Positions 1-11,469 of a DNA stretch of 64,000 bases are shown one piece after another (the first letter of the stretch is position 1; the number at the start of each line of letters is the position of its first letter). The notes beneath the pieces were generated by a model that saw only the letters and a list, made by a program, of their open reading frames with translations, searched no databases and was not told the DNA's origin. Location of the stretch: the NCBI RefSeq assembly GCF_001411555.2, contig NC_049905.1:19396097-19460096 (forward strand). Reading direction: 5' to 3'. Source of the DNA: Juglans regia (Eukaryota > Streptophyta > Magnoliopsida > Fagales > Juglandaceae). The translations under genes and the position numbers were made by a program.

Positions 1-300
1 AAATTACCTTTCACGGAGATTTCTTCAAACTGAAAAACTGAAGGGAGTCAGCGAGATGGTTCTTCAAACAGTTGTGGTGAATCGGTCCCTGTGTCTCCAA
101 AAATAATGCATAAATCAAAATGAGAGATGGGTCTTCAAAGGTAGACATTTAAAACGAATTGGAAAAAAAAAATTTCTTACCTTAGACGAAATTTCTTCTA
201 CTGAAGGGGTGAGGGAGATGGGTCTTCAAAGGTTAAGCACCCATCACTCCAGTGGCTTCGGGCTGAAGGGGGGAGAGAGAAGGGGTGAAATAAAATGCAT
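1..300. repeat. Degenerate direct repeats
   Basis: A motif close to GAGATGGGTCTTCAAAG recurs near 53, 124 and 215, each time after a stretch like AAATTTCTTC and CTGAAGGG. It looks like three decayed copies of a unit of roughly 80-90 bp. There is no coding signal. The left edge is cut by the window, so the array may extend further. Confidence 0.5.
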
Positions 301-316
301 ATCTTCCACTTAGTTG

Positions 317-600
317 TTTCTAGGGTTTGGGAGATTTTCTAGGGTTTGGGAGATTTTGGAGATTTTCTAGGGTTTCGGAGATTTTGGAGTTACACCGTCG
401 GGATGAGTATGAGGTTCGAGAGGGAGAGTTCTGAGGGTCGAATATGGAGATGCGGCTCGAAGAGGGAGTGTTCTGAGGCTCGAAGATGGAGATGCAGCTC
501 GAAGAGGGAGATACGTTTCTCTGAGGCTCGAAGATGGAGATGCGTATTGAAGAGGGAGATACGTTTCGTCGAGTGGCGTGAGATGCATATCCGGGAGAGG
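317..600. repeat. Two short-period degenerate repeats
   Basis: First a CTAGGGTTTGGGAGATTTT-type motif occurs about three times (328-390). Then a GGCTCGAAGATGGAGATGC-type motif occurs about four times (415-560). The open frames on both strands come from this repetition: the minus-strand translation repeats an Ile-Ser-Ile-Phe-Glu-Pro-Gln motif. I do not call a gene. Confidence 0.5.
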
Positions 601-3127
601 ATTGAGTAGAGAAAGAACCGTGACGTGGAGAGGAACCGGGTTCGGCCACGTCAGGAGTGTGGCGTGCGGGTAGCGAACCGGAGGCTGAGTAGAATATTCG
701 ATTTATAAAAGCATATATAACAGACCACCTACTTTTAGCCAATGGCACAGCTGGAATACAGCTATCCACACAACCTGATGCCACGTGGACCGAAACATTG
801 CCAAAAAAAATAAAAATAAAATTGGGGTTAATTATAAAATCAGTTTTTGAGTTTTTATTCGTTTGCAAATCACTCCCTTGATTTCAAATTTTTATAATTT
901 ACGACGAGATTGCCACGTGTATGCATCCTTTTTAAAAACAACTAATTATTTATTTGTAATCATATGTCACTACCTGTCTCTCAAGTTATCAACCTGTTCA
1001 AATTGTCCTCTGTAATTGAAAATCCTAAATAAAATGAGTGTAATGCTATTTTTCTTTTTTAATTGTCATTAGAGCAATCCCAATGTATGCTCTATACTAT
1101 TTTTCTTTAAAATATAAAAAAATTCTCTTAAAAGTTCCCTTCAAAAGATATGTATTTCATCATTTATTTTACATTTTACTACAATAACAAGGTACATGTA
1201 GAGGGAACTATTCATCAATGTAAACATTTTAAATTAGTTTCTCTCTCCTGCTGATTGATTTTCTCCATTTTTTCAAAAGTCTTTTATTTTTCATTTCAGA
1301 TCATCTCTCTCATTCCCACACTTCTTTGCTGGGCACCAAAGACAAAATCTAAAACTGAATTAATCTCTTCTTTTTATTATATAATATATATATATTTTTT
1401 TGAATTAATTTATATTTTGGTTTAGTTTATAAACTTGGATTAATTTAAAATAGAACATGATTATATGATATTATATATGGAGAGATATTGCAAATATCAA
1501 AAAATTTGAGAATATCATTGATAGTTAGAGAAAATATTTGAAATGAATAAAAAAATATAAAAAGATAATATTTAAATGATATGAAGAAAAAATAGATAAG
1601 CTGATGTATGATATATTATAAAAATCAATATGTAAAATAGAAAAAATGAATTTTGATGTTGTATTTTAAAAGATAAAATGAAGAATCTATTGCGTCACAT
1701 TAATATGTATGATTAAAATAACAAAATCTATAATGAAGAACTATAAATAGTTGCAGTGAATAAAGAAAATCTTGTCATGATTTCTTATAAGATAATAATA
1801 ATCATTTTAATTGAGAAATGGAGAGAAGAGTGAGGCTAAAAAAAAAGGTATGTGCCTAAATAAAGTTGGTTGGTTATTGGTTCCTCAACAGTTTTTGGTT
1901 CTCACTAGTCACTAAATGGTATCTCATGGTGGCGTATGATAATTAGGAGAAGGGTGGCAGCCACAGAAGAATTCTCCCGACAAGTGTATTTTTTTATGTA
2001 TTTTTTTAATTATCTTAAATATTTATTTTAAAAAAAATTATAACATCATTAAAAAAATATTTCTTTAATCATTAAATAAAAAAAAAATATCGAGACCCAT
2101 TATCTAAACCCACTATGGGGACACTTAGCATTAGGAGAAATGGTTTTTCCTTTGATTTGTTGAGGCTGTTGCATTGGACTGTGGAGCAAATAGTTTAGGA
2201 CTGACAGGGAAAATGCTTTACAAGGATTTTATGCATCCTGATAAGGAATGAGGCAATAGGGTATTTAGGCATATTTTTAGGTTTAGTTTGAAATTCCCAC
2301 TAAGATGCAATCTCTTGGGGTTGATGTTTGTCTCCTAAAGTTTAAAAGCATCTCCTCCATTTAAACTTTGAAGTCAGCCACTCCACAGTATGCCTCTACA
2401 TATATGGTGATTTATATATAAAATATAAGTTGTAGCCCAAAGTCTTCAAAAGTTTTATACAATAATAATGGCAAAAATGGTAAGGATGTAACCAATACAC
2501 ACAACTTTTGTACCTACACCCATATAATAAAGAGTAATGATATATATATAATTATGAAGTGTACAAACTTTCGTTTGCTCATTTTGAAAAATAATGGGAC
2601 CCATTATTAAAAAGTGAGTTTTTTTAATGTGGATCATAAATTTATCTACTTTAAAAAAAAAAAAATACACAGAATTTACGCACCTAAAATCGTTAAAATC
2701 GTTTCCATATAATAAAAGAGCTTAATACATTTTCTTTTGGTAAATTTATTGTCCATTTTCGGCATGACATTGACATCTGCTATCTTAAAAAAGAAAAATG
2801 ATAAATACACAATATTTTTCATAATATATTTCATGTTTTAAAATGAGGGATATTATTATAAAATACCATATAAAAGTAATATCTCTTTATAAAAATATCC
2901 TCAATTTATATCATATGTTATGAAAAATGTTGTGAAGAGCGTTTGTATATGTATTATTATTTATTACTCCTTAAAAAATAGCAATAAAGCCCACAAGTTT
3001 CATAAGTTTGTTCGTGTATGTTGAATGATACAAGTGTTTTTGTGCACATCAATCTTCTTCTGTGAATCTTTTACATACAAGAGAAGAATCCTTCAATCTT
3101 TCAAAGTCCCATGCATCCATATTCATA
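601..3127. other. AT-rich intergenic region with MITE debris
   Basis: No gene is recognised. Stretches at about 1935-2120 and 2520-2690 resemble AT-rich MITE-like sequence found elsewhere in the window: poly-T tracts with an AATCATTAAAT motif, and an AGTAATGATAT motif. About 1068-1330 begins with AGAGCAATCCCAATG, a start commonly seen in plant intergenic repeats. Confidence 0.4.
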
Positions 3128-3132
3128 GGTTA

Positions 3133-3746
3133 TGTTAAGAGATGGCTTGAATCTAGTTGAAATAGCGCCTCTACAGTGTGTCCACTCGAGCGGTGGTTCT
3201 TCACCTCGAGCGGAATGCAAGTTAGAGACTTCGCTTTATACTGCTCGACATTCAGCTCGAGTGGAATGCAAGTCAAAGATTTCGCTCGGCACTGCTCGAC
3301 ATTCAGCTCGAGCGGTATACAAGTCTGAGAGTTCGCTCGACACCCAGCTGAAGCGGGGTGTCAAAACCCTACGTTTGCTCGAGCACCGCTAGACTACTCG
3401 CTCGAGCCAATGTTCTCAGACTAGGGTCTGCACCGTTTCTTATAAATAGGAAACGACGCAATTTATTTTTTTATCCTTCAGTCATTTTAAGTTTTGAGAG
3501 GCAGTGATGTTTGAGAGTTGTGAGCATACGAGAGTTAACTTCTTTGAGAAGTTTTGTATTAAATCTCCTGTACTCCATCTTTGTTTATAGTGAAAGCTCT
3601 GATACCGACCATGCCAGTGGACGTAGGCTCACATTGAGCTGATCCACTTAAATCTTGGTGTTCTGTGTGTGATTGTCATTATTTTCTTTTATTTATTTCC
3701 GCTGCAATACTTCAAATTAGTCTTTGATATCTGGTTTATCCTAACA
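3133..3746 (+). repeat. 5' LTR of the Copia element
   Basis: The LTR starts TGTTAAGAG and ends CCTAACA. Its upstream half carries six CTCGAG palindromes and several GCTCGAC half-matches in imperfect units of about 50 bp. A TATAAATA box follows at 3441-3448. The 3' LTR repeats the same organisation. Confidence 0.92.
3441..3448 (+). promoter_or_regulatory. TATA box of the Copia 5' LTR
   Basis: TATAAATA lies just downstream of the CTCGAG-rich block and is conserved in the 3' LTR at 7239-7246. This is where the U3/R boundary promoter of a Copia LTR is expected. Confidence 0.7.
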
Positions 3747-3748
3747 AA

Positions 3749-3766
3749 CTGATATCAAAATGCAGC
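3749..3766 (+). other. Degenerate primer-binding site
   Basis: CTGATATCAAAATG directly after the 5' LTR is a decayed form of the TGGTATCAGAGC site complementary to initiator tRNA-Met. Confidence 0.6.
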
Positions 3767-3839
3767 TCTGTGCGAGATCTGGAGGAATAGCTATGGCTAA
3801 TTTTGAAGTGGAGAAATTTGACGGTAAAAATAGTTTCAA

Positions 3840-5358
3840 TTTTCTACAAGGGTTTACAAGACTAAAAGTACTATGGACTATATTCATTCTGATATTTGGG
3901 GTCCATCTTCTGTTCTATTAAAATGTGGAGCTTAGTATTTGCTTACATTTTTTTATGATTTCTCATAGAAAGTTTGGTTTATTTTCTGAAGCAGAAAAGC
4001 AATATATTTGTTAACTTTAAACAGTGGAAGGTTTTGATTGAAAATCAAACAGGTAAGAAAATAAAGCGACTTCAAATTGACAATGGTATGGAATTTTGCG
4101 GAGGTGAGTTTGATGAATTCTGCAAAAATGAAGGTATTGCTAGGCACCGCACAATTAGACATACTCCACAACAAAATGAGGTAGCTGAACGGATGAACAA
4201 GACTCTCTTGGAGAGAGCCTGCAATATGCTTTCTAATGCAAGCTTATCTAAGGATTTTTTGGGCTGAAGAAATCAACACAGGTTACTTCCTGGTCAATCG
4301 TTCTCCAGCCACAGCTATTGGTTTGAAAACTCAAATGAGGAATGGTCTGATACTCCTGCAAATTATTTAAATTTGAAAGTTTTTTGTTGTCCTGCATATT
4401 TTCATATTAATGATAGAAAACTTGAGCAAAGAGAAAAGAAAGACATATTCATTGGATATGCCAGTGGAGTGGAGGGATTTAGGCTGTGGTGTACTTATCC
4501 TAAATCACCTAGGTTTGTAATCAGCAGAGATGTTGTATTTGATGAAAAATCTATACTTAATCCGAGAAATGAGTTTACTGTGCCTACATGTAAAGAACAT
4601 AATATTGGCAAGAAGGTGGAGTTCCAGGTGGAAGCACTACAAGAGTTGCCAGGTGGCTCCCAAGATCATGCTATTGCAGATGAGCATGATTCTAATTCTG
4701 CTAGCGGGGCACAGGGTGAGCAAGACTACAATCTAGCTATAGGTAGACAGAGGAGGCATATTGGACCACCTCTTAAATATGCTCATGCATATACGATGAT
4801 GTATGCTCTTACTAAGGCAGATGAAATTGTTGGTCAGGAGCCTTCCAATTATTCAGAAGCTGTTAAGAGTAAGGAATCTGCACAGTGGTGCGCAACTATG
4901 ATTGTAATCATAGTTATCCTAAATCACCTAGGTTTGTAATCAGCAGAGATGTTGTATTTGATGAAAAATCTATACTTAATCCGAGAAAGGAGTTTATTGT
5001 GCCTACATGTAAAGAACATAATATTGGCAAGAAGGTGGAGTTCCAGGTGGAAGCACTACAAGAGTTGCCAGGTGGCTCCCAAGATCATGCTATTGCAGAT
5101 GAGCATGATTCTAATTCTGCTAGCGGGGCACAGGGTGAGCAAGACTACAATCTAGCTATAGGTAGACAGAGGAGGCATATTGGACCACCTCTTAAATATG
5201 CTCATGCATATACGATGATGTATGCTCTTACTAAGGCAGATGACATTGTTGGTCAGGAGCCTTCTAATTATTCAGAAGCTGTTAAGAGTAAGGAATCTGC
5301 ACAGTGGTGCGCAACTATGATTGAAGAGATTGAGTCTCTTCACAAAAACCAAACATGA
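3840..5358 (+). pseudogene. Copia integrase region with internal duplication
   Basis: The frames encode a Copia integrase core: an IDNGMEFCGGEFDEFC stretch with the second catalytic Asp, then RHTPQQNEVAERMNK with the catalytic Glu, followed by the C-terminal part. The frame breaks near 4266. A segment of about 410 bp (4495-4904) is repeated at 4914-5323 with only about four mismatches and a 9-bp spacer. The 419-bp offset is not a multiple of three, so the second copy lies in another frame. The protein cannot be functional as it stands. Confidence 0.88.
4495..5323 (+). repeat. 419-bp tandem duplication inside Copia pol
   Basis: Copies 4495-4904 and 4914-5323 differ at about four positions, for example in GAGTTTACTGTG versus GAGTTTATTGTG. 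The near identity is far higher than between the two LTRs. Confidence 0.95.
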
Positions 5359-5361
5359 GAT

Positions 5362-6144
5362 TTGACTATGTTGCTGAAGAAGATGAAGACTATTGGCTGC
5401 AAATGGATCTTCAAAAGAAAAGATGGAATCCAGGGTGATACAGATGCAAGATACAAGACACGCTTAGTTGCTAAGGACTTCAGTCAGAGAGAAGGTATCG
5501 AATTCAATGAAGTTTTCTTTTCAGTTGTGAAACACAATTCGATCAGAGTATTACTTGATATAGTAGCATTGTATGACTTAGAGCTACAAAAACTTGATGT
5601 TAAAACAACGTTCCTACATGGTGAGCTTGATAGGACCATTTACATACATCAGCCAGAGGGGTTCATTGTTGAATGTAAAGAAGATCATGTGTGCGGATTG
5701 AAGAAATCATTGTATGGTTTGAAGCAGTCTCTAAGGCAATGATATAAACGTTTTGATTCCTTTATGATTGATCATGGTTATTTGAAGAGTAACTATGATA
5801 GTTGTGTTTATCATAGGGAGTTATCTCATGGGTCTTTCATTTATTTGCTACTTTATGTTGATAATATGCTTATTGTTGCTAAAGGCATATATGACATTTG
5901 TTTGTTAAAAACCCAACTCAGAAATGAGTTTGAGATGAAAGATTTAGGTGCTGCAAAGAAGATTCTGGGGATGGAGATCCACAGAGATAGGAAAGCTAGA
6001 AAGTTATACTTATCCCAGGAAAAGTACATTGAGAAAGTTCTTCAGAGATTTGGAATGTTTAATTCCAAACCAGTAAGTACACCATTTGCTACACACTTTA
6101 AACTTTCAGCTTCCCTATCTCCTCAGACAGATGAGGAGGAATGA
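5362..6144 (+). pseudogene. Copia reverse transcriptase remnant
   Basis: The sequence encodes typical Copia RT blocks: a CKWIFKRK start, LDVKTTFLHGELD, and KKSLYGLKQS. A TGA at 5740-5742 replaces the usual Trp after the GLKQ block. The catalytic YVDD box reads Tyr-Val-Asp-Asn at 5854-5865, so a metal-binding Asp is lost. The reading resumes to about 6144 with KILGMEI and SQEKYIEKVL. Confidence 0.92.
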
Positions 6145-6147
6145 TTC

Positions 6148-6829
6148 ATGGCTAATGTTCCTTATTTCAGTGCCGTTGGCAGTATAATGTATGCAATGGT
6201 TTGCACTCGTCCAAACATTTCACAAGCAGTGAACATTGTCAGTAGGTATATGGCTAATCCAGGTAAGACTCATTGGCAGACTGTAAAATGGATACTCAGG
6301 TATTTGAGAGGGACTTTGAACTTTGGCTTAATATTTGATAGAGATGTTGATTTCAGTTCCAGAATCACTGGTTATGTTGATTCTGATTATATTGGGGACT
6401 TAGATAAAAAAATGATCATTGACAGGTTATGTTTTCACTTTATGTGGGTCTGCTATTAGTTGGAAAGCAACACTACAATCCATTGTTGCTTTATCAACTA
6501 CAAAGGCAGAGTACATGGCAGCAACAGAGGTTGTTAAAGAGGCCATTTGGTTGAAAGGCTTGCTCAGTGACTTGGGACTACATCAATATGGGATTTCAGT
6601 ATTCTGTGACAGTCAGAGTGCAATACATTTGATCAAAAATCAAATGTATCATGAGAGAATGAAGCACATTGATGTCAGGTATCATTTTCTTGGAGATATT
6701 GTTACAAAGGGTGTTATAAAGATTCTGAAGATTGCTACTTCTAAGAATCCAGCAGATATGATGACAAAGCCAGTTGCAGTGTACATGTTCAAACTCTGTT
6801 TAGACTTGATTGGTGTTCGGGGTTTGTGA
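6148..6829 (+). pseudogene. Copia RNase H remnant
   Basis: The first frame carries the connection region and the GYVDSDY start of RNase H. It is frameshifted near 6410-6420 into a second frame with SIVALSTTKAEYMA, an FCDSQSAIHL block and NPADMMTK, which ends in TGA just before the polypurine tract. This is the standard C-terminus of Copia Pol, broken by one shift. Confidence 0.92.
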
Positions 6830-6903
6830 TTCCCTTAGGGGATTTGGTGGAGGGGCTCAATTCTATGGTCAGGGGTTTTTTGTTTTAGGCTTGGTAAAGT
6901 TCA

Positions 6904-6919
6904 AGGTAAGGTGGAGATT
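6904..6919 (+). other. Polypurine tract
   Basis: AAGGTAAGGTGGAGATT lies directly before the 3' LTR and resembles the plus-strand priming tract of plant Copia elements. Confidence 0.75.
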
Positions 6920-7546
6920 TGTAAAGAGGTAGCTTGAATCTAATTGAAATAGCGCCTTTACAGTGTGTCCGCTCGAGTGGTGGTTCTTCAGCTCGAGCGG
7001 AATTTAAGTCAGAGACTTTGCTTAATACTGCTCGATATTCTGCTCGAGTGGAATACAAGTCAAAGAATTCGCTCGACACCGCTCGACATTCAGCTTGAGC
7101 GGTATACAAGTACGAGAGTTCGCTCGACACCTGCTCAACAGTTAGCTCGAGCGGGGTGTCAAAACCCTACATTTGCTCAAGTGCCGCTCGACTACTCGCT
7201 TAAGCCAATGTTCTCAAACTAGGGTCCGCATCGTTTCTTATAAATAGGAAACGACACAATTTATTTTTTATCCTTTAGTCATTTTGAGTTTTGAGAGGCA
7301 GTGATATTTGAGAGTTGTGAGCGTACGAGAGTTAACTTCTTTAAGAAGAAGTTTTGAATTAAATCTCCTATACTCTATCTTTGTTTATAGTGAAAGTTCT
7401 GATACTGACCTTGCTAGTGGACGTAAGCTCACATTAAGCTGAACCACATAAATTTTAGTATTCTATATGTGATAGTCATTATTTTCTTTTATTTATTTCT
7501 ATTGCAATACTTTAAATTAGTCTTTGACATCCTATTTATCCCAACA
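6920..7546 (+). repeat. 3' LTR of the Copia element
   Basis: The LTR starts TGTAAAGAGG and ends CCCAACA, followed by the target-site duplication GGTTA. It is collinear with the 5' LTR, including CTCGAG motifs and a TATAAATA box at 7239-7246. Confidence 0.93.
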
Positions 7547-7551
7547 GGTTA

Positions 7552-9499
7552 AGCCTTAAACCTATTTTCTCTCTCTCTCTCATACTCAATATTAAAAATA
7601 ATAAAGTAAATTCTTATTTTTACCAACAATTTTATATTAAAATATTATTATTTTTTATTTGTCTTTTAGTTGTCGTGGCTGACTGTACATTTGACATAAG
7701 GAGAAAAAAATTAATTTTTTAATTATATTTTTGTGAAATAGTAATTATTGTATCATTTGTAGTAAATATATTGGACTACCATACAAAACAAAGTCAATGG
7801 AAATACCATTGCCTGAAATTGGTACGGACCAGTTTGCAAACTGTGAGAGAAAACAGAGAGAAAGGCACTGGTCCAGGATAGTGGGCTTGGACACTACCAG
7901 AGTAGGCTTAGACACTACAAGAATAGGCAAGCTTAGGTTAATCTATTAAAATACAGTTTAGATGTTGAGATGAATTTATTATTTTTATGAATAATAATAA
8001 ATTTTATAGAACTCATCTAAAATAAATTTAAATATGTTTAGATGTTAAGATGAGTTTATATATATTTATAAAAAGTTAAAAAAGGTTATGGATCCCGTGT
8101 GTAAAGAGGTACTGAGTTAAAAAATATTATGAGTTTCATATGTAAAAATGTTTTGAGTTAAGATAAATTTAGTAATTTAAGAATTGAATGTTTGGATGTT
8201 AAACCTAATTTAAAATATTCAGTCCAAGATGTCTTGTCTAGCTGTTGCTTCATGGGCCTCTAGTTCTAATATTCTTTTGCTTGATTAGCCTTTGAGAAAA
8301 ATAATAATATAAGTATGATACTAGATATAATTATAAAATGTGTAAAATTTACATTTAAAAAAAAAAAGAGTAAAATTTTTTATTTAAAAATTAATTTTTT
8401 ATATAAATATTATATTTACTCACTTTTTTTTTTAAATGAAGTATGTGAGATTTGACACAGACTACAAATATCATTTCTCTAAATATAAGATTATAACATG
8501 GATACTTACCGTCCTTGATCCTCTCAACTCAAAGATTTTAAGGACTTGATCATTTTTGTAAAAACTTCATCAGTTTTCAACAACCACACACAAGTGATAA
8601 TTCAACAAATAATTACTATATGGATAAATTTTTTTTTCCCTAAACAACATTTCAAATAGGAATACAAGGGGAAGGGGTAGAGGGCTCCAACAAAATCTAA
8701 CGGTAGATAGTGCAGTGCAACAATACAAAATAAATAAATAGGTAATGAGTTCAATAAATTAGGAGTTCGTCAAAGTACAGTCTCCATTCAGGGATTGCAT
8801 GCGCACGAAATGAAGTTTTCGATAATTTACTAAAAAATTTGGTTAAATTACATAAATGCCCTGAGGCCATCTTCCATACTTTCATCTCGAGTCCATTTTC
8901 AATTAAGTTTTCAAACATTTCCCTCTCTCCACTCTATCTTTGTCCACTCTTCAATCCATGTCCACATTTTTGCTCTCCTCGCCAATTTCTCTGAAGTGCT
9001 GGTTCCATCTAGCTAGAGCTAACAGAACATGGGCATGGCATGAAAGGTTGGAACAGTACGTTCATGGTCCCCTATTGATGTCTTTGCAGGTAAGATGTGG
9101 CCCAGGAAATTTGTTGGACACGATGTATATATTCCCCCCTCCCCCTCCCTCAGTATGGGTGAGAATGGGTCTGGTGAGGGAAAAGGTGGGGCTCCCTTTC
9201 TACACAGTACCCTGGACAATGCTTTGGCAGTCTCGAGCTCGAAGGGGACGCTCCATTCAGTTATGGCGGTCTCGAGCTCGAAGGGTTTCATTTCAGTAAT
9301 TCAGTGAAGTGTTTTGTTTCAGCCATGCATTTTTTCAATTCATTATGAAATGACGACGTTTTTACAATTACTGAGACAATGTGTTTTAGTCGTGCGCGAG
9401 CAGTCCTCATTCGGAGACTGCATACATAATTTTTCATAAATTAGACATGGACCTATGTTCCTTGAACAGGTCGGGGAGGGGACACTATAGAAGTGATTT
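7552..9499. other. Intergenic region, no gene seen
   Basis: AT-rich sequence. Parts at 7819-7940 and 8226-8250 match 10090-10225. A MITE-like stretch at 8300-8490 belongs to the AGTAATGATAT-type family. At 9225-9290 TCTCGAGCTCGAAGG occurs twice. The short frames around 8940-9300 overlap on both strands, match nothing I know, and are not called. Confidence 0.45.
7943..8224. mobile_element. MITE-like insertion in a dispersed repeat
   Basis: A repeat that is continuous at 10090-10225 is interrupted here by about 280 bp. The insert begins TTTAGATGTTGAGATGA and ends with GTTTGGATGTTAAAC. The ends resemble the GTTTGGATGTTGAGATG family of MITEs, but the target duplication is unclear. Confidence 0.5.
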
Positions 9500-9504
9500 T
9501 ATAG

Positions 9505-9836
9505 TGAAGAAATTCATGAGCCTAACTCATCTCATAAAACCTGTTCAGCAAGAGATGATTGTTCATTCCTTATAAACATGCCCAAGATCTTATCCACAGG
9601 TAATGTGAGATTATTCTTCAACACACTTCCTTACGTGCAAGTCAGTATTGTTTTTGGTCATTGTCACAGGGTAAGTAATGTAGACCCTCATTCGTCCAGT
9701 GGCAGACTCTGATACCATAAAGAAATTCATGGGCCTAACTCATCTCATAAAATCAGTTTTTCAAGAAATGATTGCTCATTTATTATAAACATACCCAAGT
9801 CCTTGTCTACAGGCAATATGAGATTATTCCTCAATA
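9505..9836 (-). mobile_element. TRIM (terminal-repeat retrotransposon in miniature)
   Basis: Two direct repeats of 119 bp (9505-9623 and 9718-9836) flank a 94-bp interior. Read on the minus strand, the first LTR is followed at once by TGGTATCAGAGTCTGCC (9701-9717), a primer-binding site for initiator tRNA-Met. A purine-rich stretch precedes the second LTR, which starts TGTTGAAG. Both flanks carry TATAG (9500-9504 and 9837-9841). The element has no coding capacity and must have been mobilised in trans. LTR divergence by eye is about 15 percent or more. Confidence 0.93.
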
Positions 9837-10089
9837 TATAGTCCAATTGATGGATTTATTGTAGTCTATTTCACATTGTTAAAGCTAATTTTCACGCTTC
9901 CTTTCTTTGGATCTATGGTTCGGGAAAAGCATAAACATAGCTAGATAATTAAGACTGGTGACGGCTCAAAGAGTAACTCAGCCGTGCTTGAAACTTAGAT
10001 ACGGCATGGTCGGCGGCACGTGAGTCTCACGCACAAATATTTTTTAAAATGATTGAAAATATGATGCATGATTTGATTTTAAAATAGAG

Positions 10090-10225
10090 ATTGATATGGA
10101 CCAGTCCCAAAAATAGTAGGGAAAACAAATTGAAAGGCAGTGGTCCAGTACAGTGGGCTTGGTGGGTACAGAGTAGGCAAGGCTGGGTTGATCCTTAAAG
10201 ATGTCTTGTCTTGTTGTTTTTGATG
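10090..10225. repeat. Dispersed repeat, uninterrupted copy
   Basis: This stretch matches 7819-7940 plus 8226-8250, sharing GGCA-TGGTCCAG, AGTGGGCTTGG, AGAGTAGGC and AAGATGTCTTGTC. It gives the pre-insertion state of the copy interrupted near 7943. Confidence 0.65.
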
Positions 10226-10489
10226 GACTGTAGGACCCTCTCCTTCTAACAAAGGTTCCAAAATATTTTGTTCAGATATTTGTAGAAAATTTGCCTTGCA
10301 TATTTGTAGAATTTCGACAGGAATATTATTAGACAGGTTAGAGGTACTAGGAAATTAGGAATCCCACCTTGCTACACAAATGATCTGGGGATTCCGGATT
10401 TCAAGATATGAGTTTTCATTGGGTTGGTGTTCAAATTTTTGTAAACCTAACTGCCCCTTAAGTTTTCTAATTTTGTGAGAGGTCTCATT

Positions 10490-10685
10490 TGTCTTTGTAG
10501 ATGAGATGAGATGAGATAAAAATTAAAAATTAAATAAAATATTATTAAATTATATTTTTAATATTATTTTTATTTTAAAATTTAAAAAAATTGAATTGTT
10601 TATATTATTTTATGTGATAATTTAAAAAAATTATAATAATTAAATAAGATAATAATAATTGTAAAAACATACTAGACCTAAACTT
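10490..10685. mobile_element. GAGATGAGAT-type MITE
   Basis: The stretch begins GGTCTCATTTGTC and ATGAGATGAGATGAGAT, has an AT-rich core containing ATTATTTTTATTTTAAAAT, and ends ACATACTAGACCTAA, a poor inverted match to the start. It is a decayed member of the family that is intact at 10957-11266 and 38441-38660. Confidence 0.65.
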
Positions 10686-10956
10686 CTATTGTAAAATTTA
10701 TGTGTAACCTAATACTTACTTTTTTTTTTTTCTCTCTCTCTAGAACGTGTGCATTCCTTGCATCTCACATGCACCAGGGAATTTTGGATCATGCTAGGAT
10801 CTAAGGTAACTGTTGTATGAGCAGATCTTTGTTCTTTAATCTTGATCTTTAAATTATGTGAGGTTTATAGTAACTTACCATTAGTAAGATTCAGCTTGTC
10901 ACTTAAAACTTTCTTTGGGAAAAGTTTATTGTACTTCAATTCTTCGCATTGTCTTA

Positions 10957-11266
10957 GGCGTCATTTCAATAGTAGATGACACAATATCAAAAATTTATGA
11001 ATAGTAGTGAAATAATTCGTGTTAAGACTTTTATTTAGTTTTAGGAAATGATAGAAAAAAACTTGAATAAAAATATTATAAAATTAAAATATTATTAAAA
11101 TATAATTTTTATTTTAGGATTTAAAAAAGTTGATTTTTTTTTTGTTTTATATAAAAATTTGATAAAATTGTAATGATTAGATAAAAAAATATAAAAAAAA
11201 TAAAAAATATTTATATATTGAGATGAGAAGAGACGATATGAGACCAAATGCACATCCAAACGAGCC
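10957..11266. mobile_element. GAGATGAGAT-type MITE, TSD TTA
   Basis: The left end GGCGTCATTTC and the inverted right end GGCTCGTTTGGATG are related. TTA flanks both sides (10954-10956 and 11267-11269). Three-base TTA/TAA duplications are typical of PIF/Harbinger (Tourist-like) MITEs. Confidence 0.72.
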
Positions 11267-11469
11267 TTATTATATCCAAGTGGTAACAATAGGAGGCTTT
11301 TTGCATTTTTTTTATTATTATTTTTGTGAGCATGAGAGAAGGGGAGAGCGATTTTGCAAGGGTCATTTAAGTGAGGTTTTGGGAGAGTTTGGAAAAGGAA
11401 ATGCTTCTTTGTGGAATTGAAAGAGGTGGTCCATTGAGTTAGATGGTGCCTTGCCTTCAATATTCAAGG

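Larger units (their letters stand above)
3133..7546 (+). mobile_element. Ty1/Copia LTR retrotransposon, decayed
   Basis: This 4.4-kb element is bounded by long terminal repeats at 3133-3746 and 6920-7546 and flanked by perfect 5-bp target-site duplications, GGTTA at 3128-3132 and 7547-7551. The domain order integrase, reverse transcriptase, RNase H is diagnostic of Copia. Almost all of gag and the protease is missing: a gag-like start at 3793 runs about 18 codons and then jumps into pre-integrase sequence near 3840. Stops, frameshifts and a mutated reverse transcriptase motif make it non-autonomous. The two LTRs look more than 10 percent divergent by eye, so the insertion is old. Confidence 0.95.

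Noticed and set aside
320..868. 182-residue minus-strand open frame
   Set aside because: Its internal repetition mirrors the nucleotide repeats, it has no known domain, and the opposite strand is open as well.
8940..9307. Overlapping frames on both strands
   Set aside because: No recognisable domain, strands overlap, and the 3' part is repeat-like.
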